Notes: generated by a model not told the origin, from the sequence alone. Counted from the first letter of the stretch, positions 61,101 through 63,978 are shown. The stretch: DNA of 64,000 nucleotides from Marthasterias glacialis (GCA_911728455.2 OU452226.1:20849938-20913937), one strand, 5' to 3'. A program made the numbers and translations.

Positions 61101-63978
61101 GGAACACTGTTCAACCACTTTTATACGACTGTACAGAGACCACACTGGGGGATTTTCACCACCAGAAATATGAAAAAATTAAAACACAACAACAGTTAGT
61201 ACAGTTGTGTTTCAGAACAATGGCGGCGATTTGTTTACTTCTCTAATTGGATTTTAACGTGTCGGACTTTCAGTGGCGTTGTCAAGGCTGTGATTGGCCA
61301 AGACGTTAGTCGGCTGGGCTTAATGGATCAGTCTATGGCCTCAATGCAGATAGGCACAAACATAAACTACTCACAGAGCATTTATCAGGTTTTGTTTCTA
61401 TGCTCTATGCATACTTCTGTCTCAACGCAATACCAAATCCCCTTCATTGTTATTGTTTGATATGAATAACGCATCAGCAGCCAACTCTACGTCATGTATT
61501 TTACAACCCTGTAGGACCAACATCAGCAGCTTATTTGTGAGCTTGGCAGGGTCTTTGCCCAGTACGATGGTGGGGTCAGTAGCGGGCATAGAGGGCAGTT
61601 CGTCCCTACGTCGTGCCTCAAGCATCAGAAGAGCATGGTCCAGCGGTACGGCGGCTATCAAGAGGAAGTCAGTCTGTCTACAAGTCAAATTCCAAGTGGT
61701 GAGTCCGTGTCTGTTGTCAAGATGTGTTCTTGAATAACTTTTTGGAGTCAGAGATTTTGTTTTAATTTGTCTTATCTACGCAAGCCTTTATCTAAGTCTT
61801 ATCCACTCAAGGCACTTGTTGGTTAAAAATAATTGAACTTCTCATCAGCATTTTTATGGAGAAAAATAGTAAGAACCTTTTCTTTTGGAGTTGTGTAGGC
61901 TCTGAGTAGAGGCTGTGTTGGTGAAAGAGCCTTTGAACTCGAAAGATTATTACATGGTGCTACCTCAAACCTGCCCCGTTGTCTCTTTTCTGAGTAAAAT
62001 TTCAAACTCTGGAGAAAAAAAACAACAACAAAATCAACAACATTCATACAGGTTGGCTTAGCGGTTTTTTCCCTGCCTTTCACCTCTGTGGACCCCACTT
62101 CGAATCCTGGACTGGAGCCTTGCATGTGGATTGGGTTTTCAGTCCCTACCTGATAGCGTGGGTTTTCCCTATTTCTCCATCATCTTCTCTACTCAGGTAT
62201 CTTCAGGCCTACAGGTCAAAGTGCCAGTCCCTTATGAGGGTCCCTTGGTTTCATTGCCAACAAGTTATAATCACCCTCCTTTTTTGCATTATTTTCTTTG
62301 CAATGATTGAGTATGTATACAGGTTTATTGAGCAGAAAATATTACCCAAGAAATTTTTTTTCTAAGCCACAGCTTGTGTAAAACTTGGCCTAGCTAATGA
62401 GTCAAAGTTTAAAATTTGTTGCCAGGCATATCAAATGAAGACAAAGAAATACCCCACAAGAAAGGCAACCCAGTTTCTTTTCTCAATTACAGTGAGTTAG
62501 TTTAAGCCAGGACAAAGAAATCAATTCTTAAGAATGTAATTTCTTGGCATTTATCAGGATGGCATTGTGGACTCGCTACGCCGTACACACCTCCACTTCG
62601 TCCACTGTCTCTTACCGCAAGTAGACGCCGGACTCTGTGAGCTGAAGAACCTCACGTCCAAATCCCCAACATCTCCCACGCTGACTTCAGATGGGCTCAT
62701 TAACGTCCCCTTCCTGAGGAACCAAATCCGATCCCTGGAGATTCTAGAATCAACCAAACTACACAAATATGGTGAGCGTCTAAAACCCTTACCCTGTCAC
62801 ATCCTTGCTGTCATCTTTGAGTAAATTTTGACCAAAATCTGAATTAATGTTGCTAGCCACTTTGGAGTATAAATCTGTAAACATTAAAGTGTTTTATGAG
62901 CACCTATTTCACTTTGACTTTCACTGGTTCATTTTAAGGTAAAATTCGTGAAAACTATGTAGTTTAACCCAGGCGATTTTAGTTGACTGCACTCATACCC
63001 CCTCTTCCTTACCATAGGTGACTTTAGTTGACTGCACTCGTGCCCCCTCCTCCTTACCATAAGTGACTTTAGTTGACTGCACTCATACAACCTCTTCCTT
63101 ACCATAGGTGCCTTTAGTTGACTGCACTCATACCCCCTCTTCCTTATTATAGGTGACTTTAGTCAACTGCTTTAGTCAACTGCACTAATACCCCTCTTCC
63201 TTACCATAGGCGATTTTAGTCAACTGCACTCATACCCCCTCTTCCTTACCATAGGCGATCTCATACCCCCTCTACCTTACCATAGGCGATTTTAGTTGAC
63301 TGCACTCATACCCCCTCTTCCTTACCATAGGCGATTTTAGTTGACTGCACTCATACCCCCTCTTCCTTACCATAGGTGACTTTAGTCAACTGCACTCATA
63401 CCCCCTCTTCCTTACCATAGGCGATCTCATACCCCCTCTACCTTACCATAGGTGACTTTAGTCGACTGCACTCATACCCCCTCTTCCTTACCATTGGTGA
63501 CTTTAGTCATCTGCACTCATACCCCCTCTTCCTTACCATAGGCAACTCTAGTCAACTGCACTCATACCCCTCTTCCTTACCATAGGTGACTTTAGTCGAC
63601 AAAGATCACGCACATACCTAGCACTCAAGCCAGAACACAATGGCCCTTCATGGAAAGCTGTAGTTTTGTCCATGTTCACCCTCAAAACCCAAGCTTACAG
63701 TGGTTGGAAAGAGAAAGATCGGATCTTTCCAACGACGGTAAAATAAAATCAGGTCGCTCTTATGCAATGCCTTCAAACTGGAGTGGAAAGAACCAAAATC
63801 CCAATGAGTGTGCCCTGCTCATGTCCTTCTCCTATTAATATATTTTATTCAACCAAAGTTTCTATTTTATTTTTCAGGTTTTCCTGAGAGTATGTTATTC
63901 ACTGAGTTTAGTCGGAGGTTTGATTTATTGGTTCCTGCCTCAGCCAGGACGCCTGAACCACAGCTGGACGAGAGAAAG
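6089..63978 (+). CDS. MYO18A: Unconventional myosin XVIIIa (MYO18A-like), 16 exons, 3' part outside window
   Basis: Sixteen exons join in frame into 1161 codons. From the N-terminus: Lys/Glu-rich segment (about 1-38), low-complexity linker, PDZ domain (about 236-330), SH3-like segment (about 385-436), then the motor domain with P-loop GRSGGGKS (536-543), switch I NASATR (587-592), switch II DLPGFQ (818-823), the FVHCLLP segment of the actin-binding region, and the start of the converter. Vertebrate MYO18A has the same order and very similar sequence at most exon joins. Vertebrate MYO18A links Golgi membranes and actomyosin bundles and is reported to have little or no motor ATPase activity; that function is inferred here by orthology. 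The neck and coiled coil, normally some 850 further residues, lie beyond position 64000. MYO18B is the main alternative, but the N-terminal KE region plus PDZ favours MYO18A or the single pre-duplication orthologue. Confidence 0.95.
7199..7720. other. Start of intron 1; no gene or repeat recognised
   Basis: This is A/T-rich intron sequence after the exon 1 donor. No exon-like open frame with splice sites was found. Confidence 0.5.
7725..7905 (-). repeat. CAGGCCTG-family repeat, divergent copy
   Basis: Words such as CAATTGCCGTGGTGCC and GTGCCCCTTCAAGAG, and the closing AAGGCCTGAT, match the minus orientation of the dispersed CAAGGC family found throughout the window. This is one of the most diverged copies. 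Confidence 0.6.
8171..8296. mobile_element. Near-perfect foldback, 41-bp stems
   Basis: The stem from 8186 (ACGATAGCGGGCGTCCCACA and on) pairs with 8240-8279 over about 40 bp with one or two mismatches around a short loop. The outer ends TGGGAG (8171) and CTCCCA (8296) also pair, giving a 126-bp self-complementary element. It is probably a MITE. Confidence 0.88.
8862..9029 (-). repeat. CAGGCCTG-family repeat
   Basis: A full-length copy in minus orientation: the CAATTGCCTCCGTTGCC end at 8880 and the AACCAGGCCTG end at 9029, with the internal GAAATGTTCCAACAGAAATT and TGCCCTTTATCAAGAA segments shared by other copies. Confidence 0.85.
10434..10618. mobile_element. MITE with TA-GACC termini (copy in unit 1)
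   Basis: Inverted ends AATAGACCTACCTTTATCAT and ATGATAAAGGTCTATT enclose 185 bp. A second inner pair (CCACCATCTTG against CAAGATGGCCGC) extends the foldback. TA at each edge fits a Tc1/mariner-type target, an inference only. Confidence 0.75.
11936..12118 (+). repeat. CAGGCCTG-family repeat (unit 1)
   Basis: A full-length plus-orientation copy: CAGGCCTGGCTGCTTCGTTC start, GGGCACCAAGGCATTTT, AGGAAATTGTAAATTTGTAC, and TGCCTCCGTTGC before the final TTAGGCCCG. Confidence 0.88.
13976..14165 (+). mobile_element. SINE family 1 body, 5'-truncated (unit 1)
   Basis: TTCAGATGGGACATAAAGCC and the GTGCACTTATCGTAAAGAAA and TTGCCCAGTGTTTCTGG segments match the body of SINE family 1. The tRNA-like head is missing. 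This and its copy in unit 2 are the only sense-oriented copies inside the gene. Confidence 0.7.
15097..15174. repeat. 14-bp minisatellite (CCCCACCTTTRTGA, unit 1)
   Basis: Five to six tandem units of CCCCACCTTTGTGA alternating with CCCCACCTTTATGA, giving a 28-bp higher-order period. Confidence 0.88.
15421..15456. repeat. ATTT microsatellite with T run (unit 1)
   Basis: Seven TATT-type repeats run into ten T. It contains the only base (15446, A against T in unit 2) that I found to differ between the two units across the identical 7.5 kb. Confidence 0.9.
15776..16148. mobile_element. MITE with CAGGGCTCGAATTT ends and GTACGT target duplication (unit 1)
   Basis: Ends CAGGGCTCGAATTT and AAATTCGAGCCCTG enclose 373 bp. 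The immediate flanks both read GTACGT or TACGT (5-6 bp target-site duplication depending on where the end is set). The interior has the imperfect inverted words CCAGTAATCTCATG and GGTCCAGTAATAATG, and no coding capacity. Confidence 0.85.
16150..18195. other. No gene recognised (unit 1 interior)
   Basis: This holds poly-A runs, TGTACATGTACATTGTACATG palindromic tracts near 16335-16365 and A-rich DNA at 16556-16605. I found no exon with homology to the myosin and no other domain. Confidence 0.4.
18202..18377 (+). repeat. CAGGCCTG-family repeat (unit 1)
   Basis: A full-length copy bounded by CAGGCCTG on both sides (18202-18209 and 18370-18377), with GGGCACCAAGGCATTTTCTC and CAATTGCCTCCGTTGCCTC inside. 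This is the cleanest copy for defining the element's ends. Confidence 0.9.
19731..19876 (-). repeat. CAGGCCTG-family repeat (unit 1), diverged
   Basis: Minus-orientation copy with CTCTGGTCATTAAGTCATTG, CCTTGAAACAGTTCAGTAGA and the closing AATCAGACCTG. Confidence 0.7.
20944..21127. mobile_element. MITE with GACC termini (copy in unit 2)
   Basis: Counterpart of the element at 10434, with small differences: the left end reads AACGACCTTTATCAATGC, one TAC shorter, and the edge TA is changed. Confidence 0.72.
22455..22638 (+). repeat. CAGGCCTG-family repeat (unit 2)
   Basis: Counterpart of the copy at 11936; it differs at a few bases, for example TTTTCGACTTG against TTTTCGTCTTG. Confidence 0.88.
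24543..24732 (+). mobile_element. SINE family 1 body, 5'-truncated (unit 2)
   Basis: Identical counterpart of 13976-14165, carried by the duplication. Confidence 0.7.
25664..25741. repeat. 14-bp minisatellite (unit 2)
   Basis: Identical counterpart of 15097-15174, with no gain or loss of units, which is notable for a tandem array. Confidence 0.88.
26343..26715. mobile_element. MITE with CAGGGCTCGAATTT ends (unit 2)
   Basis: Identical counterpart of 15776-16148, including the GTACGT flanks. Confidence 0.85.
28769..28944 (+). repeat. CAGGCCTG-family repeat (unit 2)
   Basis: Identical counterpart of the copy at 18202. Confidence 0.9.
30298..30443 (-). repeat. CAGGCCTG-family repeat (unit 2), diverged
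   Basis: Identical counterpart of the copy at 19731. Confidence 0.7.
31115..31333 (-). mobile_element. SINE family 1, degenerate antisense copy
   Basis: TACTGGGTTCTTTTTTATTACACAACACAC, tested in shorter words, and AGGAAGGATGAAGCAATTTT match the family body in minus orientation. The head region near 31270-31320 keeps only traces of the boxes. It sits 60 bp before the exon 2 acceptor. Confidence 0.65.
31397..31594 (+). CDS. MYO18A: MYO18A exon 2: linker and SH3-like segment (residues 371-436)
   Basis: Acceptor AACAG (31396) and donor GTAAGG (31595), 66 whole codons. The translation contains [17 protein letters not shown] and [20 protein letters not shown]. These align with vertebrate MYO18A segments TEKVWLVHRDGFS and GKVRVKL..DVDEDDVEK. 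This is the N-terminal SH3-like lead into the motor. Phase 0 at both ends. Confidence 0.96.
31746..31920. mobile_element. MITE with TA-GACC termini, inverted TGACGTCA
   Basis: Ends ATAGACCTTATGCACATGAC and GTCAATGCATAAGGTCTAT pair over about 24 bp, and the interior is GC-rich and also contains AAGATGGCGGCG. TA lies at both edges. The end GACC and the ATGGCSGC word are shared with the 10434 element, but the rest differs. Confidence 0.82.
32206..32356 (+). repeat. CAGGCCTG-family repeat, second subfamily
   Basis: Bounded by CCAGGTCTGG and CCAGGCCTG. It has AATCTTAAAGTCCATGGGAC and GGCCAAGACCAGGG, marking a subfamily shared with copies at 35056, 38800 and 41966. Confidence 0.8.
32480..32656 (+). 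CDS. MYO18A: MYO18A exon 3: start of motor domain (residues 437-495)
   Basis: Acceptor TTCAG (32479) and donor GTAAGA (32657), 59 codons, phase 0 on both sides. [20 protein letters not shown] is the conserved myosin entry motif (LNExxVLxxLxxRY). The exon ends with LSVYSDK, matching the vertebrate VYSEK join. Confidence 0.97.
32825..33236. repeat. Tandem duplication of a 205-bp segment
   Basis: Both units (about 32825-33033 and 33034-33236) begin CTTAAATTTGAATTCCTC and share GTTCTATAAAAGACGTTTCA and CGACTGACGG. Identity is moderate, about 80% by eye. The leading TTGAATTCCTCAGACTA also begins the foldback at 49633, so these are probably half-copies of that element. Confidence 0.8.
33607..34039 (-). 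mobile_element. tRNA-derived SINE (family 1), full-length antisense copy
   Basis: Read on the minus strand: head with box A TGGCCGAGCGG and box B GGGTTCGAGTCCCGG, class II tRNA-like spacing, a 300-bp body ending TATATAAAAACTGCG, and a trinucleotide tail (33607-33631 on the plus strand). It is the most complete copy in the window together with 56611. Confidence 0.88.
34043..34398. repeat. Tandem duplication, about 177-bp unit
   Basis: Units at about 34043-34219 and 34220-34398 share TTTTGTATGAGAC, ACAAAATGGAATTATTG and GTCACATTTTCCTTTTGGAA. They differ mainly in a T run and about ten substitutions. The array abuts the SINE to its left. Confidence 0.88.
35056..35152 (-). repeat. CAGGCCTG-family repeat, partial, second subfamily
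   Basis: Minus-orientation partial copy: CAAGCCTGGAATTAC start, then CAACAGAGGCCGTGGC and CCCTGGTCTTGG. Confidence 0.7.
35474..35652 (-). repeat. CAGGCCTG-family repeat, diverged, with internal tandem
   Basis: Bounded by CAGGCCTT and GAGGCCTG. The word TTGGCCAGCATGCCCTT occurs twice inside (around 35530 and 35572), so this copy has an internal duplication not seen elsewhere. Confidence 0.65.
36106..36209. mobile_element. Foldback MITE, GGCTGTGTC family
   Basis: Left arm GGCTGTGTCTGAATCAAGTG then GGCTTTGGCTACAGC; right arm is its reverse complement ending AATCCAGACACAGCC. The arms meet near the centre around 36157. It belongs to the same family as 49468-49600. Confidence 0.82.
36301..36505. 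mobile_element. Foldback MITE with CAGGGCCMAATTTC ends
   Basis: CAGGGCCAAATTTCCTAGAG on the left pairs with GAAATTGGGCCCTG on the right, and CTTAACAGCTTTTAT continues the pairing. Its ends are related to the element at 55834. Confidence 0.78.
36748..36943. repeat. Tandem duplication, about 97-bp unit
   Basis: TGAATCTGTGCATATTGTGA, ACCACTGTCCATATGG and CTCAGCATAT occur twice in tandem with a few substitutions. Confidence 0.85.
36960..38795. other. No gene recognised (intron 3)
   Basis: A 147-codon minus-strand frame (36958-37401) has no recognisable domain and is compatible with chance. The rest is A/T-rich with short T runs, and TATATA at about 38190-38210. Confidence 0.4.
38800..38958 (-). 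repeat. CAGGCCTG-family repeat, second subfamily, full length
   Basis: Bounded by CAGGCCTG at both ends (38800 and 38951-38958), with GGCCTCTGTTGCCCTGGTCG and AGATTCCAATGGACTTTAGG inside. Confidence 0.87.
38965..40575. other. No gene recognised; contains C and G homopolymers
   Basis: This includes a C run at 39284-39295 and a G run of about 17 at 39486-39502. Open frames are short and match nothing I recognise. Confidence 0.4.
40590..40670 (-). mobile_element. tRNA-like module (probable SINE head)
   Basis: On the minus strand, TAGCTCAGTCTG (box A-like) and GGTTCAAATCC (box B) are separated by tRNA-like spacing. The stems are imperfect and the flanking sequence does not match SINE family 1, so a third tRNA-derived family or a tRNA pseudogene is possible. 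Confidence 0.6.
41600..41763 (-). mobile_element. SINE family 1, antisense, truncated
   Basis: Minus-strand copy with box B GGGTTCGAATCCCAG, GTGTCCTTGAGCAAGACACT, and the shortened end ATAAATGGGTACCTACGAGG also seen at 60132. This GTACC end defines a shorter variant of the family. Confidence 0.8.
41966..42133 (+). repeat. CAGGCCTG-family repeat, second subfamily
   Basis: GACCTGGAATATTCATCC start, CTTAAAGTCTATGGGAACTT and GGCCATGGCCTCTGCGGCC inside, closing TCAGGCATG. Confidence 0.8.
42291..42440. repeat. 17-bp minisatellite (TTCATGCATAATGCATG)
   Basis: About nine units of TTCATGCATAATGCATG, one of them shortened (42343-42357). The unit is itself partly palindromic (CATGCAT and ATGCATG). Confidence 0.92.
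42445..44670. other. No gene recognised; two local direct repeats
   Basis: A 48-bp segment (GAATGGTTCAATACATTAAA and on) is repeated about 90 bp downstream (43518-43545 and 43614-43640), within C-rich and A-rich DNA. Nothing coding was seen. Confidence 0.4.
44671..44823 (+). repeat. CAGGCCTG-family repeat, 3'-truncated
   Basis: GCTTTGTTCTTGAAAGGGCA through CGGAGGCAATTGCCC; the closing CCTCCGTGAAG...CAGGCCTG end is missing. Confidence 0.83.
44952..45043 (-). mobile_element. hAT-like MITE end with G/C homopolymers
   Basis: On the minus strand it starts CAGTGGCATAACCAGAGG followed by a long G run, the same end as the element at 52726. The far end is a G-rich stretch without a clear boundary. 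Confidence 0.6.
45449..46297 (+). repeat. 849-bp tandem duplication, unit 1
   Basis: It runs from TTGGTGTAGAACAGTC to TCCTCTTCACTTTTT. Unit 2 follows directly and is about 97-98% identical by eye. Inside, a 30-bp inverted repeat (45634-45663 against 45843-45872, core TTGCCTTACACCGATGTGT) encloses a tRNA-like module. Confidence 0.93.
45714..45790 (-). mobile_element. tRNA-like module inside inverted repeats (unit 1)
   Basis: Minus strand: box A TGGTCTAGTGG and box B GGGTTCGAATCCC both match consensus. The acceptor ends GTGCTCT and GAGTTGCC do not pair, so it is not a functional tRNA gene. A hairpin CCTGTGGAAAAAATCCACAGG, given here in parts CCTGTGG and CCACAGG, follows. Confidence 0.72.
46298..47159 (+). 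repeat. 849-bp tandem duplication, unit 2
   Basis: Second copy, 862 bp; it includes small insertions such as a longer T run near 46885 and an extra TCAGA near 47092. The sequence leaves the repeat at ACTTTTTACTTAAATGC. Confidence 0.93.
46563..46639 (-). mobile_element. tRNA-like module inside inverted repeats (unit 2)
   Basis: Counterpart of 45714-45790, with intact boxes A and B and one changed base in the acceptor region (ACCGAGCAC against ACAGAGCAC). Confidence 0.72.
47160..47745. other. No gene recognised
   Basis: Apart from an A run at 47220-47234 there is only ordinary intron sequence and short frames without domains. Confidence 0.4.
47750..47905. mobile_element. Foldback MITE, GGCCGTTTACGAAA ends
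   Basis: GGCCGTTTACGAAACCACGG on the left pairs with CCGTGATTTCGTAAACGGCC on the right. GCTTGGGCTT hexanucleotide-like repeats inside pair with CCAAGCCC repeats, giving about 60-bp arms. Confidence 0.87.
48345..48655. repeat. 31-bp minisatellite, about 10 units
   Basis: Each unit starts TGCTAAGCTC and ends CTTGCTACAAGA. The central block alternates between AACAGCAT and TATAGTAT in units 2-5, suggesting a 62-bp higher-order unit; the last three units are diverged. Confidence 0.92.
48660..49465. other. No gene recognised; G homopolymer
   Basis: A run of about 17 G at 48675-48691 and a 61-codon frame at 48852-49037 without recognisable features. Confidence 0.4.
49468..49600. mobile_element. 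Foldback MITE, GGTTGTGTCCG family
   Basis: CTAAGGTTGTGTCCGGAGC on the left pairs with TCGGACACAACCTAAG on the right; GGCTTTGGCTACGGCTATGG pairs with CCGCTGCCAAAGCC. Same family as 36106. Confidence 0.84.
49633..49940. mobile_element. Foldback MITE of about 308 bp
   Basis: TGTACATTGACTTGCTTAGT and TTGAATTCCTCAGACTACAG on the left pair with the reverse complement on the right, through AGACAGTTGCTATGT and GGCAAGCTTTTGT, to a centre near 49790. Half-copies occur at 32825 and 33034. Confidence 0.85.
50438..50602 (+). repeat. CAGGCCTG-family repeat
   Basis: CCTGATACCTGGTTCTTG start, AAGGGGCACCAAGGCAATGA inside, and GTACCAGGCCTG close (50595-50602). Confidence 0.83.
51080..51290 (+). CDS. MYO18A: MYO18A exon 4: P-loop exon (residues 496-566)
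   Basis: Acceptor TTTCCCAG (51079) and donor GTACAT (51291); 211 nt, leaving phase 1. It reads [20 protein letters not shown], then the P-loop at 536-543, GRSGGGKS. Active myosins have GESGAGKT: the catalytic-loop Lys is kept (K542), Ser replaces the final Thr (conservative), and Arg replaces Glu at the second position. Vertebrate MYO18A also departs from consensus here. Nucleotide binding is therefore plausible, and weak or absent hydrolysis is likely by family. Confidence 0.97.
51411..51571 (-). mobile_element. SINE family 2, antisense, degraded
   Basis: Minus strand matches the 62051 copy: GGTTGGCTTAGCGGTTTCTT start, then GGGTTTTCAGTCCCTA and GTGGGTTTTCC. The box B region is partly deleted. 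Confidence 0.72.
51777..51919 (+). CDS. MYO18A: MYO18A exon 5: switch I exon (residues 566-613)
   Basis: Acceptor CTTTTCAG (51776) and donor GTAAGA (51920), 143 nt; with the single base from exon 4 it restores phase 0. Switch I reads [10 protein letters not shown] (587-596), where active myosins have NxNSSRFGKF; the essential Arg is retained (R592). [17 protein letters not shown] follows. The exon is followed by partial copies of itself, described separately. Confidence 0.96.
51977..52087 (+). repeat. Partial copy of exon 5 (copy 2), in frame and possibly an exon
   Basis: From TTT at 51983 to 52087 this copies the last 105 nt of exon 5, 168 bp downstream (56 codons, so in frame). Seven differences: five silent and two conservative (Leu to Ile, Ser to Ala). 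No stop lies between copy 1 and copy 2, and a GTGAAA donor follows at 52088. No polypyrimidine tract is visible just upstream, so a clean acceptor is lacking; intron retention would insert 56 residues in frame. Whether it is used is unknown. Confidence 0.8.
52161..52511 (+). pseudogene. Partial copy of exon 5 (copy 3), split by an insertion
   Basis: The first part (about 52165-52191, CCTTGGAAGTGCTAGAACCA) and the second part (about 52437-52507, ending GCTCTCTTCGGGTAAAAG) form one exon copy interrupted by about 245 bp of unrelated DNA. The second half again differs from exon 5 mostly at silent sites (four silent, one Gln to Arg), and a GTAAAA donor remains. Confidence 0.75.
52583..52680 (+). 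pseudogene. Partial copy of exon 5 (copy 4), decayed
   Basis: GGGAGTGCTAGAACCATC, then a deletion of about 16 bp and a stop (TGA), then [15 protein letters not shown] in another frame; no donor remains. It is the most decayed copy and ends the array. Confidence 0.75.
52726..53095. mobile_element. hAT-like MITE with G/C runs and 8-bp target duplication
   Basis: It begins CAGTGGCGTAATTAAG and ends GTTACGGTGCTG, with terminal repeat CAG...CGTAA. Long G and C runs near both ends can pair. The flanks CCTGGCTC (52718-52725) and CGTGGCTC (53096-53103) agree at 7 of 8 bases, the size expected for hAT elements. A 111-codon frame across it is chance. Confidence 0.78.
53158..53258 (+). CDS. MYO18A: MYO18A exon 6: motor core (residues 614-647)
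   Basis: Acceptor TTTTTCAG (53157) and donor GTAAGT (53259), 101 nt, ends in phase 2. [20 protein letters not shown] then FYSLLAG matches the universal LLEKSRV...ERxFHIFYQLLAG motif just after switch I. Confidence 0.97.
53601..53827. mobile_element. piggyBac-type MITE with TTAA target duplication
   Basis: TIR AGGGGCTGTGTCGTCATGAT is perfect for about 21 bp at both ends, and TTAA flanks each side exactly (53597-53600 and 53828-53831). The element is 227 bp, GC-rich, with no transposase. TTAA duplication is diagnostic of piggyBac-like transposition. Confidence 0.92.
54202..54262 (+). CDS. MYO18A: MYO18A exon 7 (residues 647-667)
   Basis: Acceptor TTTGCAG (54201) and donor GTAAGT (54263), 61 nt; with two bases from exon 6 it gives 21 codons and returns to phase 0. 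[20 protein letters not shown] corresponds to the vertebrate TELHLNHLAENNVFGIVPL segment. Confidence 0.93.
54301..54540 (-). mobile_element. SINE family 2, antisense
   Basis: Minus-strand counterpart of 62051-62262: AGCCTTTCACCTCTGTGGAC, box B-like GTTTGAATCCCGG, TGCATGTGGATTGGG, and ACCTGATTGCGTGGG. Ends differ slightly, so this is an independent insertion. Confidence 0.82.
55062..55206 (+). CDS. MYO18A: MYO18A exon 8 (residues 668-716)
   Basis: Acceptor TATTACAG (55061) and donor GTATGC (55207), 145 nt, phase 1 at the end. [20 protein letters not shown] then HLGAAGAVK matches the conserved LGFSxEE...AAIxHLGN motor motif. Confidence 0.97.
55522..55780 (+). CDS. MYO18A: MYO18A exon 9 (residues 716-802)
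   Basis: A long T run and TAG acceptor (55521), donor GTAGGG (55781), 259 nt, phase 2 at the end. [20 protein letters not shown] and [20 protein letters not shown] (then INR) align with vertebrate QKAAYLLGCSLEEL and CLEGMAAGLYSELF; the less conserved loop between them is Met/Pro-rich. Confidence 0.96.
55834..56082. mobile_element. Foldback MITE with GGGCCCAATTTCATGGCTC ends
   Basis: GGGCCCAAATTCATGGCTCT then GCTTAC on the left is complementary to GTAAGCAGAGCCATGAAATT then GGGCCC on the right. The interior is rich in GCTTACG/CGTAAGC words. The end sequence is shared with 36301 and with one-sided remains at about 15208. Confidence 0.86.
56611..57023 (-). mobile_element. tRNA-derived SINE (family 1), full-length antisense copy
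   Basis: Close relative of 33607-34039, sharing the TATATAGCGCTTTACCACAC, CAAGGTGCTGTGGCGCAATC and GCAGCCGATCAAACCAGG segments, tail AATAATAATA at the plus-strand left edge, and a head with GGGTTTGAGTTCCGG (weakened box B). Confidence 0.87.
57419..57611 (+). CDS. MYO18A: MYO18A exon 10: switch II exon (residues 802-866)
   Basis: Acceptor TCTTACAG (57418), 193 nt, phase 0 at the end. [20 protein letters not shown] contains switch II as DLPGFQ (818-823); active myosins have DIxGFE, and Gln at the last position is the known class XVIII state. [20 protein letters not shown] follows. The donor is GTTCGG, unusually weak; reading through reaches a stop after nine codons. Confidence 0.96.
57946..58026 (+). 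CDS. MYO18A: MYO18A exon 11 (residues 867-893)
   Basis: Acceptor TTAACAG (57945) and donor GTAGGT (58027), 27 codons, phase 0. [20 protein letters not shown] aligns with vertebrate EENIELAFDDLEPPTDDSV by position and character. Confidence 0.9.
58300..58490. repeat. Dispersed repeat, paired with 63610-63815
   Basis: CTGTAGTTTTGTTCATGTTC, GTTTACAGTGATCAG, GGATCTTTCC-like words and GGCGGTAAAATAA are shared in order with the second copy upstream of exon 16. No coding signal. Confidence 0.78.
59093..59895. repeat. Tandem duplication, 460-bp period, about 75% identity
   Basis: The segments 59093-59437 and 59553-59895 share AGCTCAACATTGG-type starts, ATGATGGTAGAAA, TTTCTCGCAAATGAAA and TGGTTTTATTACAA. 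This is an old duplication within intron 11. Confidence 0.85.
59965..60109 (+). CDS. MYO18A: MYO18A exon 12 (residues 894-942)
   Basis: Acceptor CATTGTAG (59964) and donor GTAAGT (60110), 145 nt, phase 1 at the end. [20 protein letters not shown] matches the universal LLxLLDEExxFPxxxDxSF motif and the vertebrate RGLLWLLEEEALVPGA. Confidence 0.97.
60132..60434 (-). mobile_element. SINE family 1, antisense, short variant
   Basis: Boxes A and B (GGGTTCGAATCCCGG) are intact on the minus strand, with the GTACCTGTGAGGACAGAG join and AAATGGGTACC as at 41600, then a tail leading to AATAATAAG. It ends 48 bp before the exon 13 acceptor. Confidence 0.86.
60482..60641 (+). CDS. MYO18A: MYO18A exon 13 (residues 942-995)
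   Basis: Acceptor CTTTTGCAG (60481) and donor GTAAGT (60642), 160 nt, phase 2 at the end. [20 protein letters not shown] matches the F.I.HY.G.V.Y...GWL motif; [13 protein letters not shown] matches vertebrate NVPRLLQDSQK. Confidence 0.97.
60890..61335. mobile_element. MITE of 446 bp with TA-GACC termini
   Basis: TAGACCGATCCATTAAGCCC on the left pairs with GGGCTTAATGGATCAGTCTA on the right, with TA at both edges. The interior is GC-rich with no transposase. Confidence 0.86.
61515..61698 (+). CDS. MYO18A: MYO18A exon 14: loop 2 region (residues 995-1056)
   Basis: Acceptor CCCTGTAG (61514) and donor GTGAGT (61699), 184 nt, phase 0 at the end. [20 protein letters not shown] and [16 protein letters not shown] align with vertebrate [20 protein letters not shown] and AAVKKKSLCIQMKLQV. 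The basic Ser/Arg stretch is the surface loop facing actin. Confidence 0.96.
61700..62045. other. Intron 14 start; no gene or repeat recognised
   Basis: Ordinary A/T-rich intron before the SINE family 2 insertion at 62051. Confidence 0.45.
62051..62262 (+). mobile_element. SINE family 2, sense copy
   Basis: GGTTGGCTTAGCGGTTTTTT start (box A-like GGCTTAGCGG), CACTTCGAATCCTGG (box B-like), GCATGTGGATTGGGTTTTCA, and GTCCCTACCTGATAGCGTGG; related antisense copies lie at 51411 and 54301. Confidence 0.82.
62558..62771 (+). CDS. MYO18A: MYO18A exon 15: actin-binding/SH region (residues 1057-1128)
   Basis: Acceptor TTTATCAG (62557) and donor GTGAGC (62772), 214 nt, phase 1 at the end. [15 protein letters not shown] is the class XVIII form of the TxPHFVRCIIPN motif. 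[20 protein letters not shown] occupies the SH2-SH1 helix, and both reactive cysteines of conventional myosins are replaced. Confidence 0.96.
62971..63596. repeat. 45-bp minisatellite, about 14 units
   Basis: Units contain TTCCTTACCATAGG, TGACTTTAGTTGACTGCACT and CATACCCCC. Variants alternate TTGAC, TCAAC and TCGAC; three shortened units (for example 63257 and 63425) lack the middle block. It lies in the intron between exons 15 and 16. Confidence 0.93.
63610..63815. repeat. Dispersed repeat, second copy of 58300-58490
   Basis: AAAGCTGTAGTTTTGTCCAT, CATGTTCACCCTCAAAACC, ATCTTTCCAACGACGGTAAA and AACTGGAGTGGAAAGAAC parallel the first copy. A 20-bp GGATCTTTCC/GGAAAGA palindrome is present only here. 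Confidence 0.78.
63878..63978 (+). CDS. MYO18A: MYO18A exon 16: converter start (residues 1128-1161)
   Basis: Acceptor ATTTTTCAG (63877) and donor GTAAGC (63979), 101 nt, phase 0. [20 protein letters not shown] matches the converter motif GFPxxxxFxxFxxRFxxLxP; vertebrate MYO18A has HMVFSEFRRRFDVLAP. It is the last exon in the window; the gene continues to the right. Confidence 0.97.
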
